From an uncultured Flavobacteriaceae bacterium (GTDB lineage Bacteria > Bacteroidota > Bacteroidia > Flavobacteriales > Flavobacteriaceae), in assembly GCA_947502635.1 (NCBI GenBank), contig CANNAN010000001.1, positions 124,001 to 188,000 of the forward strand: 64,000 bases of DNA, in the 5' to 3' direction. Below the pieces are notes generated by a model. It worked only from the letters and a program-made list of their open reading frames with translations, was not told the origin of the DNA and did no database searches. Position 1 is the stretch's first letter; every line of letters begins with the position of its first letter. Positions 17,032 through 27,219 of this stretch are shown here, in pieces. The translations under genes were made by a program, and so were the position numbers.

Positions 17032-18501
17032 ATGATAAAAAGGTTTATTGGAATTGTATTAATAGGACTAAGTCTAGTGGCTTGCAAAGACCGCTCGCAA
17101 AACATTAAAAAAGATGATGTTGAAACGAATAAGAAACCAAATATTATTTATATTCTTGCTGATGACTTAGGTTATGGAGACTTAAACTGTTATGGGCAAA
17201 CAAAATTCTCTACTCCAAATATTGATAAGCTTGCTTCTCAAGGGGTATTATTTACACAGCATTATTCGGGAAGTACAGTTTGTGCTCCTTCACGCTCGTG
17301 TTTAATGACAGGGATGCATACAGGTCATACGGTAATTAGAGGGAATAAAGAAATACAACCAGAAGGGCAATATCCTATCCCCGATTCTACATATACTTTA
17401 GCCGAAATGTTTAAAACAAAAGGGTATGTAACTGGTGCTTTTGGTAAATGGGGCTTGGGGTTTCCTAATTCAGAAGGAGATCCTACCAAACAAGGATTCG
17501 ACACTTTTTTTGGATATAATTGTCAGCGTCTAGGACATAATTATTACCCCCGTCATTTATGGTCTAATAATGATTCCATTGTGTTAGAAGGGAATAAAGG
17601 GAAAGGTACAGAAACCTATGCTCCAAAACTGATACACGAAAAAACACTAGAATTTATTGAGACAAATAAGAATAATCCATTTTTTTTATGTGTTGCTTCA
17701 ATTATTCCTCACGCAGAACTTGTAGTTCCTGAGGAAGAATTAAAGGGGTTTAGAGGAGAATATTCTCCAGAGAAAATTTTTAAAGGAGTAGATGATGGTC
17801 CAGAGTATAGAAATGGACCCTATGCATCCCAAAAAGAAAGTCATGCTACTTTTGCAGCCATGATGTACATTTTAGACCGACAAGTAGGAGAAATTATGGA
17901 GAAGGTTAAGGCGTCAGGTATTGAAAAAAATACTGTGATTGTATTTACTTCCGATAACGGACCACATCAAGAAGGTGGAGCAGATCCAGTTTATTTTAAT
18001 AGCAATGGTGATCTTAAAGGTTTTAAAAGAGATTTGTATGAAGGAGGAATAAGAGTACCGATGATTGTTAAATGGCCAGGTAAAATTAAGGCAAATTCTA
18101 AAACAGACCACATTTCGGCTTTTTGGGATGTTTTGCCAACATTTAGTGATGTTTTAGAAGCAAATATTCCCAAAAATATTGATGGTATATCATTTTTGCC
18201 AACACTTCTTAACAATACTGAAAAACAAGAAAAACACGAATATTTATATTGGGAATTTCACGAAAAGGGAGGCAGACAAGCTGTGCGTAAAGATAATTGG
18301 AAAGCTGTTAAGTATGATGTACTCAAAAATCCAGACGCTCCATTAGAATTATATGATTTATCTAAAGATATAGGAGAGGAAAACAATGTGGCTAATGAAT
18401 ACCCTGAAATTGTTAAAGAAATGAAGTTAATCATACGAAGAGCAAGAACACCTTCAAGTATTTTTACCTTTAAACAGGAAACTTATTTGAATAGTAAGTA
18501 A
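17032..18501 (+). CDS. Sulfatase, family S1 (formylglycine type), lipoprotein
   Basis: This 489-residue type I sulfatase hydrolyses sulfate esters, most likely on a sulfated polysaccharide. The formylglycine signature CAPSR starts at C84, which needs oxidation by a maturase not encoded here. Metal-ligand motifs are visible: LADDLGYGD near residue 43 and FTSDNGPH near 305. The signal peptide ends in a lipobox (LSLVAC, near residue 18), so the protein is probably anchored on a membrane. It is the only sulfatase in the window and lies after the SusD terminator with 264 bp upstream, so it may have its own promoter. Its subfamily and its substrate cannot be fixed by eye. Confidence 0.94.
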   Translation: MIKRFIGIVLIGLSLVACKDRSQNIKKDDVETNKKPNIIYILADDLGYGDLNCYGQTKFSTPNIDKLASQGVLFTQHYSGSTVCAPSRSCLMTGMHTGHTVIRGNKEIQPEGQYPIPDSTYTLAEMFKTKGYVTGAFGKWGLGFPNSEGDPTKQGFDTFFGYNCQRLGHNYYPRHLWSNNDSIVLEGNKGKGTETYAPKLIHEKTLEFIETNKNNPFFLCVASIIPHAELVVPEEELKGFRGEYSPEKIFKGVDDGPEYRNGPYASQKESHATFAAMMYILDRQVGEIMEKVKASGIEKNTVIVFTSDNGPHQEGGADPVYFNSNGDLKGFKRDLYEGGIRVPMIVKWPGKIKANSKTDHISAFWDVLPTFSDVLEANIPKNIDGISFLPTLLNNTEKQEKHEYLYWEFHEKGGRQAVRKDNWKAVKYDVLKNPDAPLELYDLSKDIGEENNVANEYPEIVKEMKLIIRRARTPSSIFTFKQETYLNSK

Positions 18502-18906
18502 AAATGATACATTTTCATAAATAAAATTGGTATTGAGAATAAAATTTGTGCATTTAAGAATCTAGATTACAAATAGACATTTATCTAATGGGAAGTTAAA
18601 TATAAACTGTTTGGGAGTTCAAAGTATTGTTTGTGGAAATCTATGAAGTATTAGTTTCTTGGTAAATTTGTAAGATTAAGCTTATTGTTTAGTAGCAAAA
18701 GTTAATAATAAACTTCTACGCATTTGTTTTTTTTAAAACTTTTTTAAAATTATTATAGCTGATAACGACTTGGTTTTTAAAACGTTTTTATAGTAATTTC
18801 AGGTCAAGTACCTGTTCTTTCTGGCTTCTTGAATGATTTATGATTCTATTATTATATATTTAGATTTTCAAGATTCAATCAAATTATCAAAATATAAAAT
18901 ATTTAA
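18502..18906. other. Intergenic region between sulfatase and MFS genes
   Basis: This 405-bp stretch has no gene that I can support. Two palindromes lie in its last third (18779-18788 and 18800-18814), described separately. A TAAATTTG box at 18663-18670 fits the -7 form but lacks a well-placed -33 element. Confidence 0.5.
18779..18814. promoter_or_regulatory. Two palindromes upstream of the MFS-dehydratase unit
   Basis: AAAACGTTTT (18779-18788), with the CG centre common in LacI-family operators, is followed by CAGGTCAAGTACCTG (18800-18814) with perfect 5-bp arms. They lie about 90-130 bp before the MFS start codon. No LacI or GntR gene lies in the window, so any regulator would be encoded elsewhere. 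Confidence 0.35.
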
Positions 18907-20205
18907 ATGAGCATTAAATCAACTAAATTAGAAACTAGAAAACGATATAATATCCTTTCAATGATATTTATTACAGTGGTAATAAATTATTTAGACCGAA
19001 CCAATATATCTGTTGCTGCTTTTGCACTTCGAAAAGATTTAGGAATAGATACCGTACAAATGGGATATGTGTTTTCAGCTTTTGGTATATTTTATGCTGG
19101 TCTTCAAATTCCTGGAGGTATTGTTGCAGACAAAATAAAATCCAGAGTACTTTACTCTTTTCTTTTAGTATTTTGGTCCATTGCTACGTTGCTGCAAGGT
19201 CTTGTAAATTCTTTTACAGCATTAATCGGTTTAAGAGCGAGTATTGGTGTTTTTGAAGCGCCTTCATATCCTATTAATAATTTAGTGGTAAGCAGATGGT
19301 TTCCAGAAGACGAAAGAGCCTCGGCCATAGCAGTATATACATCTGGTCAATTTTTAGGTTTAGCCTTTTTAATACCTTTATTAACACTTATTCAAGATGC
19401 GGTAGGTTGGCGTGGGTTATTTATCATTTCAGGAATTATAGGAATTATTTGGGCTGTGATTTGGTATATATTTTATAGAGACCCAAGAGATCATAAAAGT
19501 GTTAGTGAATCTGAGTTAGCGCATATTGAAAAAGGTGGCGGATTAATTGGAGCTAAGAATAAAGAAGAAAGAGTTAAGAAAAAATTTGAATGGTCAGATT
19601 TTATACAAGCGTTTATTTATAGAAAACTTTGGGGGATATATATAGGTCAGTTTTGTTTAGGGGCAATTACCATGTTTTTTTTAACGTGGTTTCCGACTTA
19701 TTTAGTAGAGTTTAGAGGATTTGACTTTGTTAAATCGGGCTTCTATGCTTCGGTACCTTATCTAGCTGCATTCTGTGGTATTTTATTATCTGGTTTCACA
19801 TCTGATTTTTTAATTAAAAAAGGATATTCAGCAGAAATTTCTAGAAAATTACCAATCCTTGTCGGCATGTTGTTGTCAACATGCATTATTGGGGCTAACT
19901 ATACGGATGATACATTTTTTGTTATATTTTTCTTAGCCCTTGCAGGTTTTGGAATGGGATTAGCAAGTATTGCTTGGGTATTTGTATCTTTAATAGCACC
20001 TAAGGAAAACTTAGGACTAGTTGGAGGTGCTTTTAATTTTATTGGAGGTCTATCCAGTATAGTTGTGCCAACAGCTATTGGTTATTTGGTGCAAGATGGA
20101 GATTTTAGTCCTGCATTAATATTTATTGCTGCCATCGCTTTTTTAGGCTTTTTCTCCTATACATTTTTAGTAGGAAAAGTAGAGCGTATCGTTCCAAATA
20201 AATAG
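18907..20205 (+). CDS. MFS transporter, anion:cation symporter type (sugar acid carrier)
   Basis: This 432-residue major facilitator protein has about twelve membrane segments, a central cytoplasmic loop near 205-235, and the early signature INYLDRTNISVAAFALRKDL followed by GYVFSAFGIFYAGLQIPGG, as in the ACS family that carries hexuronates, glucarate and galactonate. It lies 24 bp before a galactonate-dehydratase-like gene, so it probably imports the acid that enzyme uses, across the inner membrane by proton symport. Exact substrate not determinable by sight. Confidence 0.92.
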   Translation: MSIKSTKLETRKRYNILSMIFITVVINYLDRTNISVAAFALRKDLGIDTVQMGYVFSAFGIFYAGLQIPGGIVADKIKSRVLYSFLLVFWSIATLLQGLVNSFTALIGLRASIGVFEAPSYPINNLVVSRWFPEDERASAIAVYTSGQFLGLAFLIPLLTLIQDAVGWRGLFIISGIIGIIWAVIWYIFYRDPRDHKSVSESELAHIEKGGGLIGAKNKEERVKKKFEWSDFIQAFIYRKLWGIYIGQFCLGAITMFFLTWFPTYLVEFRGFDFVKSGFYASVPYLAAFCGILLSGFTSDFLIKKGYSAEISRKLPILVGMLLSTCIIGANYTDDTFFVIFFLALAGFGMGLASIAWVFVSLIAPKENLGLVGGAFNFIGGLSSIVVPTAIGYLVQDGDFSPALIFIAAIAFLGFFSYTFLVGKVERIVPNK

Positions 20206-20229
20206 TATTTAAGACTTACTACATTATAA

Positions 20230-21387
20230 ATGAAAATAACAGCAGTTAAACCGTATCCAATAAATATTGGTACAGGAAGTCAATTAGTTGTTAAAGTAGA
20301 AACCGATTCTGGTATTTACGGCTGGGGAGCTTCTGGTTTATCTGGTAGAGAGTATGCTGTTATTGGGGCATTAAAGCACTATGCTCCCTTAATTATAGGG
20401 AGAAATCCCATGCTAATAGGTGCTATATGGCAAGATTTATACAGAGGTCAGTACTTTGAAGGAGGTCGTGTTTTAACAGCTGCTATATCTGCAATAGATA
20501 TTGCACTTCATGATATAAAAGGAAAGGCTTTGGGAGTACCTGTCTATGAATTATTAGGAGGGAAACAACGTGATTTTGTTGAATGTTTTGCATCAATTCG
20601 CTTTTCAAGTTTAGAGGCATTAATAAATCAATCTAAAAGATTAATAAGTGAAGGTTGGAATATGTTAAGACTTGCTCCAGCGGAATTTGAGAAGCAGGAA
20701 GACATGTCTCGTTTTGAACCTAGAGAATCTATTGCCATAATTGCAGAATGGATGATTGCATTAAGAAAAGAAGTTGGTACTAAAATTACTATAGGTATCG
20801 ATTATCACTCAAGGTTAAGTTTAGCTGAAACGTATTCATTTATGAAACGCATGCCAGAAGGAACTTTAGATTTTATAGAAGAGCCTATTCGTGACGAAAA
20901 CCCAGATGCCTATGAAGCCTTACGCAAAATGATAGATATTCCTTTTGCAATAGGTGAAGAATTTTCGAGTAAATGGCAGTTTTTACCATTTATAGAACGA
21001 AATATTACACAATACGCTCGTGTAGATGTATGTAATGTGGGTGGTATTACTGAAGCAATGAAGGTAGCCTCAATGGCAGAATCTCATTATATAGATTTAA
21101 TGCCACATAATCCTCTAGGGCCAATTTGTACGGCTGCCACTATTCACTTAGCAGCTGCTAGCCCTAATTTTAGTTGGTTGGAAGAATTAAATACGGGGGC
21201 TCATGGTATGACAAATGATTCAAAATTTTATCCAGTACAACCTGAATTAGACGTCTCAAGATACCCTGTTTTGGATACACCTGGTCTTGGTGTTGAGGTG
21301 AATGAAACGTTAGCTCAAAAAAGTGAATTTATTCCAGTTGAAATTCCAAGATTAAGAAAGAACGATGGTTCTTTCACCAATTGGTAA
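20230..21387 (+). CDS. Enolase-superfamily sugar acid dehydratase (galactonate dehydratase-like), copy 1
   Basis: This 385-residue mandelate racemase/muconate lactonising enzyme family protein would dehydrate an aldonic acid to its 2-keto-3-deoxy form in the cytoplasm. Metal ligands and catalytic residues of the DgoD type are visible: D191 and H193 in GIDYH, the glutamate of FIEEPIRDEN, the glutamate of AIGEEFSSKW, and the catalytic histidine of LMPHNPLGP. It ends the MFS operon. A close paralogue of 387 residues lies at 36944. Galactonate is the likeliest substrate; cycloisomerases of anhydro-galactonate belong to the same superfamily and cannot be ruled out. Confidence 0.9.
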   Translation: MKITAVKPYPINIGTGSQLVVKVETDSGIYGWGASGLSGREYAVIGALKHYAPLIIGRNPMLIGAIWQDLYRGQYFEGGRVLTAAISAIDIALHDIKGKALGVPVYELLGGKQRDFVECFASIRFSSLEALINQSKRLISEGWNMLRLAPAEFEKQEDMSRFEPRESIAIIAEWMIALRKEVGTKITIGIDYHSRLSLAETYSFMKRMPEGTLDFIEEPIRDENPDAYEALRKMIDIPFAIGEEFSSKWQFLPFIERNITQYARVDVCNVGGITEAMKVASMAESHYIDLMPHNPLGPICTAATIHLAAASPNFSWLEELNTGAHGMTNDSKFYPVQPELDVSRYPVLDTPGLGVEVNETLAQKSEFIPVEIPRLRKNDGSFTNW

Positions 21388-21620
21388 ACTTTATTTAAAA
21401 TAAAAACTATTTTTTATAGAAAACTATTAATATAAATCCCCTATTACCTTTAATTTTAATACTGCTGAATAAATATATTTTTTCGAGAAAACATTAAGTA
21501 TAGCTTATTGAAAGTTTTTTGACCAATAATTTTATAGGGTTTAGATTGCACCTGTAAATTAACAGAAAAGAAACAGATTGAGATTAAAGAGCTGAAAAAA
21601 GTTGTTTAGAAAAGAAAGAA

Positions 21621-23444
21621 TTAACTCTTTAAAACAAGTTTTCCAGTCCAAGTTTTGTTATCTAGTTTTATTTGGTAAATATAGAGACCAGCTGGGAAGT
21701 GGTGACCGTTTTGGCTTTCTCCATACCATTTTTCGGACCATTCACCTTCTGGAATGCTTTCTCTGTAAAGATTCCATACTTGAAATCCAGAAATAGAATA
21801 AATATTAATTTCTAATGATGTCTGGGAAATAGTATTGATTTTGAATTCAGTAAATAAAGAAAAGGGATTGGGAATACAAGAGAGACTTATTTCTTCAGAT
21901 TCAGGTGTCGGGGTTTCTTCACCGTTTTCTTCTTCATTTTCAGTAGCTTCATAAGTTTTTCCATCGGTCATCCCCAGACCTTCAATGAAAGTGATTTTTT
22001 GATTTTTGTCAATATCATAAACAACCTCTTTCTCACCATGAGGCCATTTAACAATGAGACTGTCTATTTTTTTAGCATCACCAAGACCAAAATGTATGGG
22101 TTTAATACTTTGCCCCATAATCGTAGCGCCATGATTAAGTCTATGGACAGCTTTGCCTTCGGAAAAAGCCGATATAATGGCACCAAAAGCGTTTCTGTTT
22201 GCTGTGACCCCTTCTAAGTTTACCTGAAGCCAAGAATTTGGGTTGGCAATTATGTTTTCATATAAATAAGGAGCGTTATTGGTGTTGCTTACCAGAATAT
22301 CGAGATCCCCATCATCATCAAAATCAAAAACTTCTGCGCCCATTCCGTTGGCAATACCATTAGCATCCGATTGATTTGACCATTCTTCAAAATTATTAGT
22401 GCCTTCACTTCTTAAATTTTTAAAGAATACATTCTTGTAGTGTAAATCGTTATCACCATTAACAACATATATATCTTGGTCTCCGTCATTATCTGCATCA
22501 AAAATTCTTGTACCCCAGCCAAAATGACCATTTCCAACTTTTTCAGCAGCAGTCTTATTTTCAAATGGTGCTCCTGGAGTTCCCATAAACAGCGGGTTGC
22601 TTTTACCTTCAGCGATGTTAGTTACGTATATATCAAAATATCCATCGTTGTTATAATCACCAATATCTGAACCCATACCGCACCCAAGATTAACCAAATT
22701 GTATGCTTCTGTTGACTCAACAAAGGATTTTCCTTCTTGACTCAGGTAAAATTTACTCAAACCAAAATCGTTTACAACATAGATGTCCATCCAACCATCA
22801 TAATTGACATCAATAGGGAGGCAAGACCATGTTCTATGAGGATCATTAAGATTAAGCGCGCCTTCTATCTCTGTAAATGTTCCATCATTATTATTAGTAA
22901 ATAGTCTATTTACAGCATCTAGATATTGCAGGTAAAGGTCTAGATCACCATCATTATCATAATCCCACCATAAACCTCCTGTGTTGCTACAGTTGCTATT
23001 ACAAGAAGTTATATTGGCTTGTGCGCTAACATCTGTAAAAGTACCATTGCCTGTATTTTTATAGAGTTGTGTGCCGTTTTGGTGAGCGAGTAATAAATCT
23101 GGATACCCATCATTATTGTAATCTCCCCAGGCAACACCGAGCTTTAAATCGGATTTATTGGCAATAGAATGCTGATTTGAAAATCCAGCAGCTTCTGTTA
23201 CATCTTCAAACCGTCCACCTCTGTTATTTAACAGTCTGCTCCAGGTTTTAGAATCATTTTTATCGAAAGAATTGTAAGCAACAATAAAAACATCTAAATC
23301 ACCATCTAAATCGTAGTCTGCTACAGCATTTCCATAATTAATATCCATTTCTGAAAAAATGGAAATATTCTTTTCTGAAAACTTCTGAGCATTTACAGTA
23401 ATGCTGAATATAAAAAAAAGTATTAGTAATTTAAAAGTCTGCAA
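21621..23444 (-). CDS. VCBS/FG-GAP and ASPIC/UnbV protein with T9SS sorting domain
   Basis: This 607-residue exported protein has a signal peptide (about 1-19), a beta-propeller of FG-GAP/VCBS repeats with calcium-binding DxDxDG loops such as DYDLDGDLD and DFDDDGDLD (about 25-390), an ASPIC/UnbV domain (about 400-490), an acidic linker rich in E and P (about 495-520), and a C-terminal type A sorting domain with PNPF near 526 and a final GKLVLKS. It should therefore leave through the type IX system and sit on the surface or be released. It lies between the two SusCD modules, opposite in direction, next to a related lipoprotein. No enzymatic motif is visible; glycan binding is a guess. Confidence 0.92.
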   Translation of the reverse strand: MQTFKLLILFFIFSITVNAQKFSEKNISIFSEMDINYGNAVADYDLDGDLDVFIVAYNSFDKNDSKTWSRLLNNRGGRFEDVTEAAGFSNQHSIANKSDLKLGVAWGDYNNDGYPDLLLAHQNGTQLYKNTGNGTFTDVSAQANITSCNSNCSNTGGLWWDYDNDGDLDLYLQYLDAVNRLFTNNNDGTFTEIEGALNLNDPHRTWSCLPIDVNYDGWMDIYVVNDFGLSKFYLSQEGKSFVESTEAYNLVNLGCGMGSDIGDYNNDGYFDIYVTNIAEGKSNPLFMGTPGAPFENKTAAEKVGNGHFGWGTRIFDADNDGDQDIYVVNGDNDLHYKNVFFKNLRSEGTNNFEEWSNQSDANGIANGMGAEVFDFDDDGDLDILVSNTNNAPYLYENIIANPNSWLQVNLEGVTANRNAFGAIISAFSEGKAVHRLNHGATIMGQSIKPIHFGLGDAKKIDSLIVKWPHGEKEVVYDIDKNQKITFIEGLGMTDGKTYEATENEEENGEETPTPESEEISLSCIPNPFSLFTEFKINTISQTSLEINIYSISGFQVWNLYRESIPEGEWSEKWYGESQNGHHFPAGLYIYQIKLDNKTWTGKLVLKS

Positions 23445-23555
23445 AATGTGTGTTTTAATTATACTAAATTAAAGTATAACAGTCTTTTAAGCGGGTAATC
23501 GCAAATCAAATAGAAGTAAATTTTAGTTTATATGCAGTGTGTAGCAAGAATAGCG

Positions 23556-26500
23556 CTAATATTTAAATGCCTGTAAGCTATCATTATTATTACCAATAAT
23601 AATAGCATTGTAGTTATTAACTTTGATTTTTACCATAGATTTTGCATTATAAGGAGTGAAAAATCCACTTTCGGTTACTGGGACGCTTTTAAATTTACCA
23701 GCTCCATTACCTTTTAAATATAAACCTATACCAGCATCATTTCTAGGAGTTTCTATTTCAGAACCATACAAGTTTCCTGATATAATAATATCTTGATTAC
23801 CATCAGTATCAAAATCGTCTACAATGATGTTGTTTATACTTGATATTTGGGCTGATTGAGGTAATGCATGTAGCTTAAAATCTTCTCCTTCAATATTTTC
23901 TACATAATATGAAGCAAAGGTATGTGCTTTAAAGTGTAAAGCATTATCTAAGTTATCACCGTAAATATCTTTTAAGTTAGAATTTCCAAAAGATTCGTAA
24001 TTTGGAAATTTATTTTCTAAAGAGGGTATTTGCTCCAGAGAACAGGATCTACCACGTACAGGATATACCTGCCCATGGTCATAATAGCTTAAAACAATAT
24101 CGTTTAAACCATTTTTATCAAAATCGTAACTATGAACTTGAAATGGCTGTTTTTCCGATGCTTTATATTTATAATTAAGGCCTAAATTACCAACAATAAG
24201 GTCGTTATCACCGTCATTATCTATGTCTGCGCTGGTAACTTGAAAGTACCATCCTTCAGTGTTTTTGAGTCCATCGAATGGTGTTTTTATAAATGAACCA
24301 TTTTTATTTATAAAAATGACGATTGGCATCCATTCTCCTACAACGACCAAATCCAAAAAGCTATCATTGTTAATATCAACCCAAGTTGCAGATGTTGTTA
24401 ATCCAAGTTTATTTAAGTCTGGTATCACGGCATTGGTTACATCTATAAATGAGCCATTTCTGTTTTCAAGTAGCTTACTGCTTGCTGGATGTGGGTATTT
24501 TTGAGGTGTTAATCTTCCTCCTATGAAAAGGTCAATATCTCCATCATTATCATAATCAGCTTGCTTAACAACAGAGCTACTAATACGATATTTTGGAACT
24601 CTTGTTTCGTCTTTTTTAAAAGTACCTGAGCCATTGTTTATGTATAATCTATCTTGAAGAAGTTTATTGTCTTCAGGGAACTCGTTGCCACCACTAGTTA
24701 CAAATAAATCTAAATCACCGTCGTTATCTACATCTAAAAAAGTACTACCAGCATCTTCAGCTTTTTTATCTTGAGTCCAGGCACCTTCATTTTGTTCTAA
24801 GAAAGTACCATCTTCTTTTTGTAGAAATAATACGCCTGAATACCCTGCAGATGCGCCAACAAAAAAGTCTTCTAAATTATCATTATTAACATCGCCAACA
24901 GAAATGCAAGGGCCAAACTGAGACATTTTATGAGGCAATAAAACTTCTTTTAAATAATCGTTGTATGCGTTCTCTTTGTGTTTGTATGAGAGCTTTGTGT
25001 CTTGAATAATGTCTTTAAAAACCAAATCAGCTTTTTTCTGTTTTAAAATAGTTGGCTTCGCTGTTGTATTTTTAGATGAAACTTGAATCGTTTGATTGCC
25101 TTTAATATTTTTTAATAATGTAGTTCTTCCATTAGGCCAATTAATTTCAACTTTTTCAACCTGATTAGCTTCTCCGATTCCAAAATGAGCAATATCTTCA
25201 CTTTTGGACATGTAACCTCTGTTATTAGAAAGTTCTACTATTTGCCATAAAGAGTCATTTTTAAATAAGTTAACTCTGGTACCATATATATTAGAGTTAT
25301 TTTCTGATTTTAATTTAAACCTGATAAAATTCCCAATACCTCTTTCGATAGTATTATTTCTGTATATAAATGCTTCTTTATCTATATTGCTAACGACAAT
25401 ATCCAGATCGCCATCTAAATCTAAATCAGCGTAACTAGCACCATTTGATAATGTTGCTAAATCGAATCCCCAATCTTCAATTTTATTTTCAAAAGTTAAA
25501 TCTCCTTTATTTTTATAGATATAGTTGTTTAGTTTGTCTTCAGGAGCCATTTGTGCGAGGCTTAAAACGTTAACAACATCTTGGAATTTTTTATTCTGTT
25601 TTTTCGCTTCAATTTCAATACTGTCTAAAATTATTTCATATTTGTTGTTTACGTCACTGTAGCGCATGTTCCTTTTAATACCGTTTGTAACAAAAATATC
25701 TTTGAGACCATCATTATCAAAATCGGCAATTAGTGGCCCCCAACTCCAGTCTGTATTAGAAACTCCAGCAATTTGAGCAAGATCACTAAAGGTATTATTA
25801 CCATTATTCTTTTGCAAAGTATTAAACATGTATTGGTAATGCCAACCTTTATCTACTATAGCCCAGAAATCTTTAGGATTCATGCCGCCCATATTTGTTT
25901 TTATACGTTTGTGGTCTTCGGCTACCATATCTACAACCATAATATCTAGATGACCATCATTGTCAAAATCGGCAATATCACTTCCCATGCTAAAATTAGA
26001 AATATGCTTAAAGAATTGGTTAGTGGTAGTTCTAAAAGTTCTATTACCATTATTTACATATAAATAATCAGGTTTATCATAGTCGTTCGTTATATATATA
26101 TCTGGCCAGCTATCATTATTAATGTCACCAATACTTGCTGACAGTCCATGGGCTAAGTTTTTTGTACCTGCCATCTGGGATACTTCTGCAAAGCCTTTGT
26201 TAGAGCCTAGGTTTAGAAAAAGTTTGTCACTGTAACGAGGGTTTTCATATTTTAAAGGGGTTTGTCCGCTAGATCTGTTTCCATAACCTGGAGGTTGGTT
26301 AACAAGGTATAAATCTACCCAGCCATCTTTGTTGAAATCAAAAAAATTGGCCTGAATTGAATGCCCAGAGTCGTTAATTCGATAAACTTTAGCGCTTTCA
26401 GTAAAGCTTAAATCACCATTGTTTATAAAAAGTAGATTGCTACTACTAGCTCCTTTTTTGTTATTCACATTTTTGCAAACGTAAATATCTTGATAACCAT

Positions 26501-26888
26501 CTGCATTCACATCAGCAAAGGTTACACCCGTTGACCAGGAATTAATATTGTTTATTCCAGATTTTAAAGAAATGTCTTCAAAAGTTAAATTGCCCTTATT
26601 TAAATATAATTTGTCTTTAACTTGATTCCCAGAAAAATAGATGTCTGGTAACCCATCATTATTAATGTCTCCAATTGCTACACCAGCACCAGTTACAAAA
26701 TTTTCATTAATAAGGTGATTCTCAGTTTCAGTTTCGGTAAGCGTATTAGAAAATATGATTCCTGTATGATTTGAGCTAATTAAACTAAAATGTTTATCCT
26801 TTTCACTCAAAGAAGGGGATTGTGTTTTTGTACAAGAACTTATACTTAAAACAATCAAAATTAAAATGACATAATTTTTTTTCAGCAT
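23556..26888 (-). CDS. Large VCBS/FG-GAP and ASPIC/UnbV lipoprotein
   Basis: This 1110-residue protein has a lipoprotein signal peptide (lipobox SISSC, cysteine at residue 19). A first propeller of FG-GAP/VCBS repeats with DxDxDG loops fills about 40-520. An ASPIC/UnbV domain follows (about 530-610, with HFGIGEANQVEKVEINWPNG), then a second propeller to the C terminus. Such proteins are frequent beside SusCD pairs in marine Bacteroidota, but their function is unknown. It is divergent from the second SusC gene, with 331 bp between, and 111 bp upstream of the T9SS-exported relative, so the two may be co-transcribed. A surface glycan-binding or scaffold role is inference. Confidence 0.92.
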   Translation of the reverse strand: MLKKNYVILILIVLSISSCTKTQSPSLSEKDKHFSLISSNHTGIIFSNTLTETETENHLINENFVTGAGVAIGDINNDGLPDIYFSGNQVKDKLYLNKGNLTFEDISLKSGINNINSWSTGVTFADVNADGYQDIYVCKNVNNKKGASSSNLLFINNGDLSFTESAKVYRINDSGHSIQANFFDFNKDGWVDLYLVNQPPGYGNRSSGQTPLKYENPRYSDKLFLNLGSNKGFAEVSQMAGTKNLAHGLSASIGDINNDSWPDIYITNDYDKPDYLYVNNGNRTFRTTTNQFFKHISNFSMGSDIADFDNDGHLDIMVVDMVAEDHKRIKTNMGGMNPKDFWAIVDKGWHYQYMFNTLQKNNGNNTFSDLAQIAGVSNTDWSWGPLIADFDNDGLKDIFVTNGIKRNMRYSDVNNKYEIILDSIEIEAKKQNKKFQDVVNVLSLAQMAPEDKLNNYIYKNKGDLTFENKIEDWGFDLATLSNGASYADLDLDGDLDIVVSNIDKEAFIYRNNTIERGIGNFIRFKLKSENNSNIYGTRVNLFKNDSLWQIVELSNNRGYMSKSEDIAHFGIGEANQVEKVEINWPNGRTTLLKNIKGNQTIQVSSKNTTAKPTILKQKKADLVFKDIIQDTKLSYKHKENAYNDYLKEVLLPHKMSQFGPCISVGDVNNDNLEDFFVGASAGYSGVLFLQKEDGTFLEQNEGAWTQDKKAEDAGSTFLDVDNDGDLDLFVTSGGNEFPEDNKLLQDRLYINNGSGTFKKDETRVPKYRISSSVVKQADYDNDGDIDLFIGGRLTPQKYPHPASSKLLENRNGSFIDVTNAVIPDLNKLGLTTSATWVDINNDSFLDLVVVGEWMPIVIFINKNGSFIKTPFDGLKNTEGWYFQVTSADIDNDGDNDLIVGNLGLNYKYKASEKQPFQVHSYDFDKNGLNDIVLSYYDHGQVYPVRGRSCSLEQIPSLENKFPNYESFGNSNLKDIYGDNLDNALHFKAHTFASYYVENIEGEDFKLHALPQSAQISSINNIIVDDFDTDGNQDIIISGNLYGSEIETPRNDAGIGLYLKGNGAGKFKSVPVTESGFFTPYNAKSMVKIKVNNYNAIIIGNNNDSLQAFKY

Positions 26889-27219
26889 GGAAAATTAGAT
26901 GTTTTTCTTTAAAAATATACTAGAGATTAATTGACCAAACAACCAGCAGTAAATAACTGTATTTAGAAATATTTAAAATACCTCTTAAAAAAAGACGAAG
27001 TTAATAATTATTTGTTCATTCATTGATAAATATGGAATCCTAAGCGGTTTTTGATTGATTTTTACTCTTAGTTGAATTCCGTTTACTCACCTGCAAGTAT
27101 GCTTAAGATGTAATTTGCATACCTATTCTAAGGCATGTGTTGTACTCCTTTTTTATTTATAGGTGTGTAGCACTTCTAAACAAGTCTTGAAAAACTAATT
27201 TATTAACTAAACTAAAATT
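26889..27219. other. Divergent intergenic region before the second SusC gene
   Basis: This 331-bp region lies between the minus-strand propeller lipoprotein and the plus-strand SusC and must hold both promoters. I see no full TAnnTTTG box for either gene and no strong palindrome, in keeping with activator-dependent promoters. Confidence 0.4.
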
